A stretch of 64,000 bases of DNA from CAILZL01 sp035548495 (GTDB taxonomy: Bacteria > Pseudomonadota > Gammaproteobacteria > Steroidobacterales > Steroidobacteraceae), in assembly GCA_035548495.1 (NCBI GenBank), contig DASZSV010000026.1, positions 4,376 through 68,375 of the forward strand, in the 5' to 3' direction. Below the pieces are notes generated by a model, which was not told the DNA's origin, did no database searches, and worked only from the letters and a program-made list of their open reading frames with translations. Numbering within the stretch: the stretch's first letter is position 1; each line of letters opens with the position of its first letter. Of this stretch, positions 52,398-61,502 are shown piece after piece. A program made the position numbers and the translations under genes.

Positions 52398-52512
52398 GAT
52401 TAGCTTGGCTAATACGTTATTTTCGAGATCGCCGTGAACCCGTCCTTGGGGGCTCCGGCAAAAACCTCCTGTTTTTGACGGTCTCGAAAATAACGTATTA
52501 GCCAAGCCAATC
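52398..52512. repeat. Structured element copy B: 53-nt conserved core with near-perfect complementary arms
   Basis: Arms 52398-52428 and 52482-52512 pair at 30 of 31 positions. The core at 52429-52481 is 47/53 identical to copy A at 39999-40051. One of the six changes keeps pairing: T with A in copy A is C with G in copy B in the TCC/GGA stem. Internal stems: GCCG/CGGC, CCC/GGG and CAAAAAC/GTTTTTG. It lies between the methyltransferase-like gene and hemN. Confidence 0.88.
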
Positions 52513-52577
52513 AGGATGAGCCGCAAGTGGTGTGAGAAATACAGTGCAGCCGTGACTACGCAGTCGGCAACGATTTA

Positions 52578-53969
52578 TCAAACCGCTTTCGAGAACTGCT
52601 GTTGCGTTGCGTGCTTCAGATAAGCATCGAATACCATGGCAACATGTCGCAACAGCAATCGGCCCTTGGGTGTAACTTGCAGGGACTCGCGGTCAAGATC
52701 AATCAGGCCATCCTGTTGCAGGTGTTGCAATTCAAGCATCTCATGAAGGAAGTACCAGTTGAAATCAATATTCAGTTGCGCTGACAGTTGATTGAAGTTC
52801 AGGTATCCGTGACACATGACTTCCTGAATGACCCTGCGACGAATTTCATCGTCGCGATCAAGTACTACACCACGCCGGACCGGAAGGGAGGGGGTATCCA
52901 GCATGGCGTAGTACTCAATCAGCGTTTTCGCATTTTGTGAGTAGGTGTTGGCAATCTTGCCGATCGAACTCACGCCCAAGCCGATGAGGTCACAATCGGC
53001 TCGGGTCGAGTAGCCCTGAAAATTGCGCTGTAAGGTGCCATCCTGTTGCGCCTTCACCAGTTCATCATCGGCACGTGCGAAATGATCCATGCCGATATAT
53101 ACGTAACCCGCTTCCATCAACTTTGTAATGGAGAGTTGCAACAGCGCGAGGCGCGTGATGGCGTTGGGCAATTCCGCCTCATTGATCTGGCGTTGCGCCT
53201 TGAACAATCGCGGCATGTGAGCATAGCCATACAAGGCAATGCGCTCCGGTGTGGCACTGATGACCTGATCCAGTGTGTGCGCAAATTTTTCAGCCGTCTG
53301 TTTCGGCAGGCCGTAAATCAGATCCACGTTGACTGACTTGAAGCCAAGCTCATGTGCGAGATGAATGGCGCGCAATGTGTCGTCCACGGATTGCACACGA
53401 TTCACCGCGACCTGTACATCGCGATCGAAGTCCTGCACGCCCAGACTGATGCGATTGAAGCCGAGTGCAGCAAGATGCGGCAGTGTGTCTTCAGTCAAGG
53501 TACGCGGATCAATCTCAATGGAAAATTCATGTGCACCGCCGGTTTGCAGATTGAAATGTTGCTGTAACTTTGCAATCAGTGCCTCAAGCTGGGTTGTTGA
53601 CAGGAACGTCGGCGTACCACCGCCCAAATGCAACTGCGCTGCCGGTCGCGAGGTGTCAAACAATGCGGCCTGCAATTCGATTTCACGAAACAGATAACGC
53701 AGATAAACATCGGCTTTTGAATGATCGCGTGTGATGACACGATTGCAGCCGCAATAAAAGCACGGACTGGCGCAGAACGGTACATGAACATAAATGGAAA
53801 GGGGCGTGCCTTGTTCGTTGCTCGATGCCGCCGCACTCTGATACTGCGTAACCCCGAAGCCATTGTGAAATTCAACTGCTGTCGGATATGAGGTGTAACG
53901 CGGGCCGTTGATGTCGTAACGGCGAATCAGATCGGCATCAATCAGGATCGTGTCTTGAATGTTCTGCAT
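52578..53969 (-). CDS. hemN: Oxygen-independent coproporphyrinogen III dehydrogenase
   Basis: 463 residues of the radical-SAM superfamily. The cluster-binding motif CASPCFYC has Cys66, Cys70 and Cys73, preceded by YVHVPF. GGGTPTFLS follows and the C-terminal GMDHFARADDEL is typical of HemN. It decarboxylates coproporphyrinogen III in heme synthesis without O2. The ATG at 53969 is preferred over an open start at 53990. I looked for an FNR box (TTGAT-N4-ATCAA) just upstream and saw none. Confidence 0.94.
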   Translation of the reverse strand: MQNIQDTILIDADLIRRYDINGPRYTSYPTAVEFHNGFGVTQYQSAAASSNEQGTPLSIYVHVPFCASPCFYCGCNRVITRDHSKADVYLRYLFREIELQAALFDTSRPAAQLHLGGGTPTFLSTTQLEALIAKLQQHFNLQTGGAHEFSIEIDPRTLTEDTLPHLAALGFNRISLGVQDFDRDVQVAVNRVQSVDDTLRAIHLAHELGFKSVNVDLIYGLPKQTAEKFAHTLDQVISATPERIALYGYAHMPRLFKAQRQINEAELPNAITRLALLQLSITKLMEAGYVYIGMDHFARADDELVKAQQDGTLQRNFQGYSTRADCDLIGLGVSSIGKIANTYSQNAKTLIEYYAMLDTPSLPVRRGVVLDRDDEIRRRVIQEVMCHGYLNFNQLSAQLNIDFNWYFLHEMLELQHLQQDGLIDLDRESLQVTPKGRLLLRHVAMVFDAYLKHATQQQFSKAV

Positions 53970-54075
53970 TGGATAATTGCCAACCGTCAACGTTGTTGGG
54001 TTGGCATCTTATCCGTACGAATTCAATCTCCCCATACGTGATACTGGTGATGCGTTACGGTACTGCCGCACTTCG

Positions 54076-55071
54076 TTACCACAGATGATGCACGGAAGGT
54101 TTGATGTACTTGTCGTAGATCGCTTTGACACCGTCCATCTCCGCCTGGGTGAGTGCCCGCAAATTGGCCGCAGCCAGATTCGGTTTGACCTGATCGACAC
54201 GTGATGCACCGGGAATAACCGTGGATACTTCGGGGAACATCAACACCCAGCGCAAGGCCCATGCCGCGAGATCCGAGTTTGCAGGGAACAATGCTTTCAA
54301 TTCTTCAACGGCTTTCAGACCGGTTTCGTAATCAACGCCGGAAAAGGTTTCGCCCTTGTCGAACGCCTTGCCTTCGCGGTTGAAGTTGCGGTGATCGTCC
54401 TTGCCGAATTGCGTTGCCTTTGAATACTTGCCGCTCAACAGACCACTCGCCAGCGGTACGCGCACGATAATGCCTGCATCCTTCTTGCGCGCTTCGCCGA
54501 AGAACACTTCTGCTGGTCGCATGCGGAACATGTTGAAGATGATTTGAATGGTGGTGACATTGGCATACTGAATGGCCTTCAATGCCTGATCAATGGTTTC
54601 CACGGATACACCGAGGTTCAGGACCTTGCCTTCCACTTTCAGTTCATCGAACAGCGCGAAAATCTCCGGGCGATCATAAGTGGCTTGCGGCGGGCAATGC
54701 AGTTGAACAAGATCAAGTGCTTCCAGTCCGGAGTTTTTCAAGCTGTGTTCCACATAACTGCGCAGTGCCGCAACCGTATATCCGGCATCAACATGCGGAT
54801 TGATGAACCGCCCGCACTTGGTGGCAACATATATGCGTTGTCCCAGTGCCTGGCGGCGCCGCACCACGCGACCCACGGCGGCTTCACTCAGCCGATCGCT
54901 GTATACATCAGCGGTGTCGATGAAATTGACGCCATTGTCGATGGCGGTTTCAATGATGCGTTCTGCAGTCGCATTATCAAAAGGTTCGCCCCAGCGGCCG
55001 CCAACCTGCCAGGTGCCCAGAGAAATTTCGGATACATTGAATCCGGTTTTGCCGAGTCTGCGGAATTGCAT
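54076..55071 (-). CDS. Aldo/keto reductase
   Basis: 331 residues. GTWQVGGRWGEPFDN at the N-terminus, the catalytic FIDTADVYSDRLSEAAVGRVV (Asp and Tyr) and VATKCGRF (Lys) are diagnostic of the AKR superfamily. It reduces aldehydes or ketones with NADPH; the substrate is unknown. Located upstream of hemN on the same strand, 106 nt away, with its own promoter likely. Confidence 0.93.
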   Translation of the reverse strand: MQFRRLGKTGFNVSEISLGTWQVGGRWGEPFDNATAERIIETAIDNGVNFIDTADVYSDRLSEAAVGRVVRRRQALGQRIYVATKCGRFINPHVDAGYTVAALRSYVEHSLKNSGLEALDLVQLHCPPQATYDRPEIFALFDELKVEGKVLNLGVSVETIDQALKAIQYANVTTIQIIFNMFRMRPAEVFFGEARKKDAGIIVRVPLASGLLSGKYSKATQFGKDDHRNFNREGKAFDKGETFSGVDYETGLKAVEELKALFPANSDLAAWALRWVLMFPEVSTVIPGASRVDQVKPNLAAANLRALTQAEMDGVKAIYDKYIKPSVHHLW

Positions 55072-55405
55072 GAATATCTCCAGTTAAGCCAATTCCGCAA
55101 TTATGCCGCATCAACCGGCAAAGCAATATCATCATTGATTATGAGAACGTCACAACGTTCTTCTGAAAATGTCTGAGAATTGTCGTCCAGCTGATTGTTC
55201 CCGGTATGATAATCGGGAATGCGTCATGACTGAGCAGGCATTTGCTGCCTGTGATCAAGGCAGTGATTGCAGGTAAATTGTCCAGAGCGATGTGCGTTAA
55301 TGCGATGGCTGGTTGCACGCATCAGTCCGTATTTCTCACCAAATGGACAGACGAAGGCGGTGAGTGACTTGATTACCAGTGCGAGACATGTCGGCTAGCT
55401 GCTGG
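55072..55405. other. Intergenic stretch, 334 nt
   Basis: A hairpin TTCCCG, 10-nt loop, CGGGAA lies at about 55198-55219 without a clear T-run. No open frame reads like a protein. It lies upstream of the aldo/keto reductase and downstream of the hybrid kinase, both on the minus strand. Confidence 0.5.
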
Positions 55406-56944
55406 TCATGAATTCAGTGGTTGCGCGATCAACAGCTCCGACAATGCGTGCGTGAGTCTGGCCACTTGTACCGGTTTGCTCAGCAGCCGTGAATCAGCCA
55501 CATCCTGTTGCGCCCGCAGTGCGAGTGAAGTATCGCCGGTGAGAAACACTGCGGGCAGCCGCGACGTTGAAATGGCGCGCAGCGTTTTGACGATTTCGAT
55601 TCCAGTATGATTTGCATCAACATGATAATCACTGACAATGGCGGCGATTTGTGCGGCGTGCTCGGTAAATGTGGTGATGGCAGACTGCTGTGACGATGCG
55701 GACAGCACCATGAAGCCTTCCAGTTCCAGCGACAGGCACAATGCTTCGCGCACCGCACGATCATCTTCAATCACCAGTATGTAACCCTGGGGAATGCTGA
55801 CCGCAGAGGTGCTCTGCGAACTGCTGTCGACCACGTGCGTGGGTTGGGAAATTGCCCCTCTTGGTATGCTGATGCGAAAGGTGGTGCCGCGTCCCGGTTG
55901 TGATTCCACTGCAATGGCATAGCCAAGCAGTTCGGCGATTTGCTTGACGATGGCAAGACCAAGACCAACACCCGGGCGATCAGGGCGATGTCCCGGTGTC
56001 TGATAATAAGCGTCGAAAATTTTTGCCACCTGATCACGTGGAATGCCGACGCCGGTATCGGCGATCTCAATGGTGGCGCCGTTGCTGTCGGTCAACACTT
56101 TTACATCGACACTTCCGGCATCGGTGTATTTGATGGCGTTGCCAATCAGGTTCTGCACCAGTTGCCGCAGCAGCACGCGATCGGTATGTACATTGATGTC
56201 TGCGATGTCCGTGTTCAAAGCAAGCTGTTTTGCCGAGGCAACCGAACCGAATTGTTCGCGTAATTCGGCAATCAGTTCCGGCATGTTGATGTGTTCATTC
56301 TTGACTTGAACCGTGCCCGATTCGAGTTTGCTGATGTCCAGCAGCGCGTTCAGCAACTCGGTCATCGCTTCGATGGCATGATGCTGGCGATCGGCAATGG
56401 CGAGCAGGTCGGATTTGCTGAGCTTGCGTTCCAGTCCTGCGTGCAGACTGGCGTTCAACAATTGCAGTGCCTGCAAAGGTTGACGCAGGTCATGACTGGC
56501 CGTGGCAAGAAAGCGGCTCTTGGTGTGTGCCGCCGCTTTTGCAACTTCGCTGGCCTCGCGCAATTGCTCGGTCAATGCATGCCAGTCCGACATGTCGCGT
56601 ACCGCAGCGGCGATGTAAAGTTTGTCAGTGGTGTGAATTGGGCTGAGACTGACCCAGATGGGAAATTCGTGTCCGTCACGATGCAGGCCGAATAACGGTA
56701 CGCCGCGCTGACCCATGGCGCGTTGCACAGGTTGCGCCACATAGTCATGACGGTGCGTCAGATGGGCACGCCGGTAACGCGCGGGCATCAATACTTCCAT
56801 GATGCGACCGGCGAGTTCTTCCGGCTGGTAACCAAACAACGTGGTCACGGCAGCATTGGCGAATACAATCTCGCCCTTGTCGTCGGTGAGAATCAACGCA
56901 TCGGGCGCCTGTTGCAGCAAGGACTCGGCAATGGCCGGATTCAC
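55406..56944 (-). CDS. PAS-sensor hybrid histidine kinase
   Basis: 512 residues. PAS domain at about 5-120 (LILTDDKGEIVFANAAVTTLFGY), HisKA with His151 in FLATASHDLRQPL, HATPase (NLIGNAIKYTD, DTGVGIP, GVGLGLAIVKQI), and a C-terminal receiver domain with its Asp in IVSDYHVDANHTG. The ASHDLRQPLQAL H-box is that of the NahK/hybrid-kinase subgroup. No membrane segment, so it senses a cytoplasmic signal. It is divergent from a second histidine kinase gene across 158 nt. Confidence 0.92.
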   Translation of the reverse strand: MNPAIAESLLQQAPDALILTDDKGEIVFANAAVTTLFGYQPEELAGRIMEVLMPARYRRAHLTHRHDYVAQPVQRAMGQRGVPLFGLHRDGHEFPIWVSLSPIHTTDKLYIAAAVRDMSDWHALTEQLREASEVAKAAAHTKSRFLATASHDLRQPLQALQLLNASLHAGLERKLSKSDLLAIADRQHHAIEAMTELLNALLDISKLESGTVQVKNEHINMPELIAELREQFGSVASAKQLALNTDIADINVHTDRVLLRQLVQNLIGNAIKYTDAGSVDVKVLTDSNGATIEIADTGVGIPRDQVAKIFDAYYQTPGHRPDRPGVGLGLAIVKQIAELLGYAIAVESQPGRGTTFRISIPRGAISQPTHVVDSSSQSTSAVSIPQGYILVIEDDRAVREALCLSLELEGFMVLSASSQQSAITTFTEHAAQIAAIVSDYHVDANHTGIEIVKTLRAISTSRLPAVFLTGDTSLALRAQQDVADSRLLSKPVQVARLTHALSELLIAQPLNS

Positions 56945-57102
56945 AAAGCATTCCCCTGTAGTTTGGGTGGTTATCTAAGTCAATCGCAATGGCTACGATA
57001 TACGCAATCATACACCGTGGTTAGGTGCATGCCGCATAGCCGCGATGCGTTCGCTGCATTGTAAGATGCTGCTTCACAACATTGGCCGGGGAATTTTCAT
57101 TA

Positions 57103-58221
57103 ATGGCCCACGCACCGGGTTCAGTTTCGCTTCGTGAATTGCAGCATGCGATGCTGTGGTCGGCGGCGTCGCTGGCCTGTTTTACGGGCATGATTGCGAA
57201 ACAACAATTGCGCATTCGCTGGACGGCGCCGCTGCGTGAATTGTACGGGTTGTCAGAGAACCAGCGATTGCAGGGCGGGCCGTTGTTCAATCCTCTGGTG
57301 GCTGATGAAGACCGTCAGCACATGCGCAGCGCGTGCGACTCGCTGATCACCGATGGCACATCCATGAATGTGATCTTTCATGCGCAAGTCAATGGTGCCG
57401 CCCGGCGGATGAGGGTGATTGCAGAGCGCGTAGGCCAATCTCCGCGCGTTGTCGGTTTTCTTCAGGAATATCGGCAGGCAGCAACACATGAACCGCAGGC
57501 GCCCGTGTCGCATCATGTATGGCAAAGCGTCGGGCGCCTGACATTGCTGGATGAAGCCGCCACTGCGATGGCACATGAGTTGAATCAGCCGCTGGCAGCC
57601 ATCGCCACGTTTGCGCATGCTGGAGAACGCATGCTGAATCTTCCGGATCCGCCGTTGCCCAAAGTAAGGCAGGTATTCGCAGAAGTCAGTGAGCAGGCAT
57701 TGCGCGCGGGCGAGTTGATCCGGCAGATGCGCGGCCTGATCAAGCGTCATTCACCCAGCAAGACCAGTCTGAGTGTTGCCGATCTGATTGCCCAGTTTGT
57801 GCTGATGGCGGAACCGATAGCCAAGACGCATCACATCGAATTTCAGATTGCAGATGAATTGCCCACTGATCACGTGCTGGTGGATGTTGCGCAGATCAAT
57901 CAGGTATTGATGATTCTGTTTCAGAACGCACTTGATGCCGTGGCGGACGAAGCAGTGCGTCGCAAGACCATCGCCGTGACCGCACAGCCGCGTGACGGTG
58001 AAGTGACGCTTGCGGTTACGGATACCGGCAAGGGGATTGCTGCCGATGTTGCGGCACGGTTATTCCAGCCTTTTTATTCAACCAAGGAAAACGGCACTGG
58101 GCTAGGGCTGACCAGCGTGCGCAATATCCTCGAAAGTTATGGCAGCCATCTGCAATATGCCAACCTGCCGGAGGGGGGATGCCGGTTCTGGTTTTCATTA
58201 CGCCTGTCACAAGGGGCATGA
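57103..58221 (+). CDS. FixL/DctB-like histidine kinase
   Basis: 372 residues. A PAS-like N-terminal domain rich in aromatic residues is followed by His158 in AMAHELNQPLAAI, the H-box of the FixL/NtrB-type HWE-related group, then ALDAVADEAV and DTGKGIAADVAARLFQPFYSTK and GTGLGLTSVRNIL. It lacks membrane segments. The start at 57103 has GGGGAATTTT upstream. It directly precedes a FixJ-type regulator, with which it most probably pairs. Confidence 0.9.
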   Translation: MAHAPGSVSLRELQHAMLWSAASLACFTGMIAKQQLRIRWTAPLRELYGLSENQRLQGGPLFNPLVADEDRQHMRSACDSLITDGTSMNVIFHAQVNGAARRMRVIAERVGQSPRVVGFLQEYRQAATHEPQAPVSHHVWQSVGRLTLLDEAATAMAHELNQPLAAIATFAHAGERMLNLPDPPLPKVRQVFAEVSEQALRAGELIRQMRGLIKRHSPSKTSLSVADLIAQFVLMAEPIAKTHHIEFQIADELPTDHVLVDVAQINQVLMILFQNALDAVADEAVRRKTIAVTAQPRDGEVTLAVTDTGKGIAADVAARLFQPFYSTKENGTGLGLTSVRNILESYGSHLQYANLPEGGCRFWFSLRLSQGA

Positions 58222-58337
58222 TCTTGTCTTTAAGGACTTCCCACGATTACGCTGTAGCTATATCGACTATGCGTTGTGAAACGCGGATGTAAAACTACAT
58301 AAAACCAGTGTCTAAAGACACGCAAGTGGAGGGTGTC

Positions 58338-58991
58338 ATGTCAGGTAATTATGAAAGCGCCGTCAAACAGGCCGGCACCAAATCAGCCGCTAGGCCAGTG
58401 GTATTCATTGTCGATGATGACGATGGTGTACGGCGTGCCATGAGCACCTTGATGGATTCGGTCGGCTATCCCCATGTTGCCTACACTTCTGCCCACGAGT
58501 TTCTTAAACATTACGACGGCAAGCAATCCGGATGTCTGGTGCTGGACATTCGCATGCCGGAAATGAGCGGTCTGGAATTGCAGCGCGAGCTGCACAAGCG
58601 CGGTTATCACCTGCCGGTTATTTTTGTTACTGGTCATGGTGATGTGCCGATGGCAGTAGATGCCATGAAGAATGGCGCATTTGATTTTGTGCAAAAGCCT
58701 TTTCGTGATCAGGACCTGCTCGATCGTGTGAATCATGCGCTGCATCATGATGCGAACTTGCGGCAGGAAACCGCGGATAAAGACGAAGTATTGCAGCGCT
58801 GGCACACGCTGACCCAGCGGGAAAAAGAAGTAATGGCGCTGATTGTTGAGGGCAAGGCCAACAAGGTCATTGCGCAGGATCTTGACCTGAGCGAACGCAC
58901 CGTGGAAATTCATCGTGCACGGGTCATGGAAAAGATGCAGGTGCGTTCGGTTGCGCAACTGGTGCGTCTGTCATTGCTTATTCCGCGGTAG
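58338..58991 (+). CDS. FixJ-family response regulator (LuxR-type HTH)
   Basis: 217 residues. The receiver domain has acidic DDDDG and phosphoacceptor Asp70 in CLVLDIRMPEMSG; DFVQKPF provides the Lys. A C-terminal LuxR-type helix-turn-helix follows (LTQREKEVMALIVEGKANKVIAQDL). GGAGGG is 4 nt before the ATG at 58338. It follows the FixL-like kinase by 116 nt, which contains its own leader. It activates or represses target genes, which are not evident. Confidence 0.93.
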   Translation: MSGNYESAVKQAGTKSAARPVVFIVDDDDGVRRAMSTLMDSVGYPHVAYTSAHEFLKHYDGKQSGCLVLDIRMPEMSGLELQRELHKRGYHLPVIFVTGHGDVPMAVDAMKNGAFDFVQKPFRDQDLLDRVNHALHHDANLRQETADKDEVLQRWHTLTQREKEVMALIVEGKANKVIAQDLDLSERTVEIHRARVMEKMQVRSVAQLVRLSLLIPR

Positions 58992-59164
58992 CGCGTGCTC
59001 AAATTGCGTTAATTTGTCGAAAGATTGGCAAAATCAGCGCAAGTCATTCAATCCATGCTGGCCTAACCCTGTGCGCTGGTGTTTAATCGCACCGGGTTGA
59101 TGGGGAGATGCTGCAAACGCAGCGTCCAAACAATGTGCTCGTCCTACCTTGCAAGGTGATAACT

Positions 59165-59761
59165 ATGACAACAAGATTCGCCAGTATTGTATTGCTCAGC
59201 GTTGCCCTGTTGCTCGGGGCATGTGATCCGCAGAAGCAACCGGCGGAAGCGGCCTATGCGCAGATTGAAGCTTCGGTGGCGCCGGTGCGTGAAAGCCTTG
59301 AAAAATACGCACCGCAGGAATACGACCAGTTGAATCAGATGATGGATCAGATGCGCGGACATCTGAATTCCGGGGACTATCAGGGCGCACTGGATATGCG
59401 GCGCAAAGTGATGGAGCAACTCGCTGCTGCATCATCCGCTGCGGGACTGAAAAGGAACGAAGTCGTCCGTGAGCTGAGTTCGCAGTGGAAAACACTCTCT
59501 GCTTCGGTGCCTGATGAAATCAAGCTGGTTACTGATCGCGTCAACACGTTGTTGAAGGCTGGCAAGCTGCCAAACGGTGTCACGCGTGATGTTGTAGTGC
59601 AGTCACAATCGACCATGGCGGAGATCAGCGGTCAGTGGAATGCAGCCATGTCATCGGCACAACACAACAATCTGGATGATGCGGTCACTCAGGCCAACAA
59701 GGTAAAAAAGCGCTGCGCCGATGTGGCCACGTCGCTGGGACTGAAATTATCGGAAAGCTGA
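59165..59761 (+). CDS. Helical lipoprotein of unknown function
   Basis: 198 residues. Lipobox LLLGAC near residue 18 makes it a lipoprotein; the rest is predicted all-helical with charged repeats (YDQLNQMMDQMRGHLNSGDY, EVVRELSSQWKTLSASV). Asp after the Cys (CDPQ) would favour inner-membrane retention under the E. coli rule. Located after the FixJ gene and followed by a good terminator (59782). No family recognised. Confidence 0.75.
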   Translation: MTTRFASIVLLSVALLLGACDPQKQPAEAAYAQIEASVAPVRESLEKYAPQEYDQLNQMMDQMRGHLNSGDYQGALDMRRKVMEQLAAASSAAGLKRNEVVRELSSQWKTLSASVPDEIKLVTDRVNTLLKAGKLPNGVTRDVVVQSQSTMAEISGQWNAAMSSAQHNNLDDAVTQANKVKKRCADVATSLGLKLSES

Positions 59762-59781
59762 TCTTCTCCGTGGTAATCAAT

Positions 59782-59810
59782 CTGCGGAACATGTCGTTCC
59801 GCAGTCTTAT
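59782..59810 (+). terminator. Rho-independent terminator of the lipoprotein gene
   Basis: CTGCGGAA (59782-59789), loop CATGTCG, TTCCGCAG (59797-59804), then TCTTAT. An 8-bp perfect stem, 21 nt after the stop codon. It also lies just beyond the end of the convergent PilZ gene. Confidence 0.75.
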
Positions 59811-60085
59811 CGCGTGCCGGTCAGGTTTTCCATCATCAGGCCGGTGCCACCTCGCGAAATGTGCGCAACAATGGCCGTGCGCCGATGAATCTTGGTGACG
59901 GTGCCCAGGTTGATGGCGAAAGCCAGTTGTACTGTTGTTCCTTTCTTGAGTCCCATGTTGCTGGTTTCGATAAATACCCCATTTGCGCTAAGGTTTTTTG
60001 CGCGGCAAAGTCTGCCGGGACGTCCTGGAATCAGGACGAAGACCATGGTTCGAGCTTTATGCCGGCTGTGGAGACGTCGCTCCAT
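59807..60085 (-). CDS. PilZ-domain protein
   Basis: 92 residues. RRLHSRHKAR is the RxxxR c-di-GMP contact, and NLSANGVFIET is the (D/N)xSxxG motif, so it is a small single-domain c-di-GMP receptor. The start at 60085 is used because GAGG lies 5 nt upstream; the frame opens at 60103. Convergent with the lipoprotein gene. Its signalling partner is unknown; the HDOD-GGDEF gene 1.4 kb away is a c-di-GMP-type protein. Confidence 0.85.
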   Translation of the reverse strand: MERRLHSRHKARTMVFVLIPGRPGRLCRAKNLSANGVFIETSNMGLKKGTTVQLAFAINLGTVTKIHRRTAIVAHISRGGTGLMMENLTGTR

Positions 60086-60395
60086 AAAAACCTCGCTTAC
60101 CACTGTTGTTGTGTCATGCGATTTCCGGACTGCGGGACCGGGTCGCGGGATGATTATGCCGCAAATTTTGTGACGTGCGAAACACTTCTGAACGTGACTC
60201 GAAAATTATGTCACGCCCCAACTGATGAGCGAGTGAAATGTCAGTCCCGGCAGTTATCAACGCAGCCGCCGGAAATTTTCATTTAATATTGCTGGCTTGG
60301 CGGGGCAGCGACTGGATTTTTTCCAGTGAATCCAGATGGCGCGCCTGCCATCGATGGGTTTTTAACAACCTGCCTGTGCTTTGGATTAACAGAAG

Positions 60396-61247
60396 ATGCC
60401 AGATATCTTGCAAAATGAGCGTGCGCTGCCAATCGGTGTGTTTGATTCCGGGGTGGGCGGCCTGACCGTGCTACGGGCGTTGCGCGCGCAGATGCCCGAG
60501 GAAAGTTTTATCTATCTGGGCGATACCGCGCGCCTGCCTTATGGCAGCAAGAGCCCCGAAACCATTCAGCGCTATTCGTCGCAGGCAGCGCAACTGTTGT
60601 TCAGCCGCGGCATCAAGTGCCTGGTCGTTGCGTGCAATACCGCATCTGCGACTGCTTTGCCATTGCTGCGCGAACAATTCCATTCCATTCCCGTGATCGG
60701 CGTGGTGGAGCCGGGTGCGGCGGCAGGCTGTGAGACGTCTCCAACTGGGCGGATTGCGGTGATTGCCACGGAAAGCACGGTTCAAGGTGGCGCTTATCAG
60801 CGCGCTATCACGGCGTTGCGACAGGATGCACAAGTGGTTGCGCGCGCCTGTCCATTATTCGTGGCCTTGGCGGAAGAAGGTTGGACCCAGGGTGCCATCG
60901 TAGAAGGTATCGCACATCGTTATCTTGATGGTTTGTTCACGGCCACCGCTGCGCCGGATACCTTGTTGCTTGGTTGCACGCATTTTCCGGTGTTGCGTGA
61001 AGCATTGCAGAACGTCGTGGGCAAGGGTATCAAACTGGTAGATTCTGCTGAGACCACGGCAACAGCACTAAAGGCATTGCTCGACACGCAACACTTGCGG
61101 GCATCGATTGCCGGTAGAGGCTCAGTGTCCTTCATGGCTACCGACGGACGTGAGCGCTTTGCACGTGTGGCTGCACATTTTCTTGGTTCATCTTTGAATG
61201 CAGCAGACGTTGAACTGGTGGAGCCCACTTTCGCGATTGAACAGTGA
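60396..61247 (+). CDS. murI: Glutamate racemase
   Basis: 283 residues. FDSGVGGLTVLRAL with the catalytic Asp, VACNTASATALP with the first catalytic Cys, and LLGCTHFPVL with the second Cys. It converts L- to D-glutamate for peptidoglycan in the cytoplasm. Stands alone. A small hairpin (GTTGAC, TCCT, GTCAAC near 61301) follows without a T-run. Confidence 0.95.
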   Translation: MPDILQNERALPIGVFDSGVGGLTVLRALRAQMPEESFIYLGDTARLPYGSKSPETIQRYSSQAAQLLFSRGIKCLVVACNTASATALPLLREQFHSIPVIGVVEPGAAAGCETSPTGRIAVIATESTVQGGAYQRAITALRQDAQVVARACPLFVALAEEGWTQGAIVEGIAHRYLDGLFTATAAPDTLLLGCTHFPVLREALQNVVGKGIKLVDSAETTATALKALLDTQHLRASIAGRGSVSFMATDGRERFARVAAHFLGSSLNAADVELVEPTFAIEQ

Positions 61248-61502
61248 GCAAGCAACACAGCGGCATCCATGACACTTGTTGCGTGAAGTTCATACCCGTT
61301 GACTCCTGTCAACGCGGTTCATTCCAATGATTGAATCCCTTTTATCCTGCTGTCCCTTTGCTGCTTCCGTTCATTTTGAACTTGTTGCGCAGATTACCTT
61401 GCATGGTACAAATTGACCGCCGGATAAATTGCGCTTGATGCCAGAAATCTGCTTCCACCCTGAGGGTCGCTTGTCTCTATGAGCTCGTTGAAACACCCGG
61501 TT

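Noticed and set aside
53970..54075. FNR box before hemN
   Set aside because: No TTGAT-N4-ATCAA sequence on either strand in the spacer.
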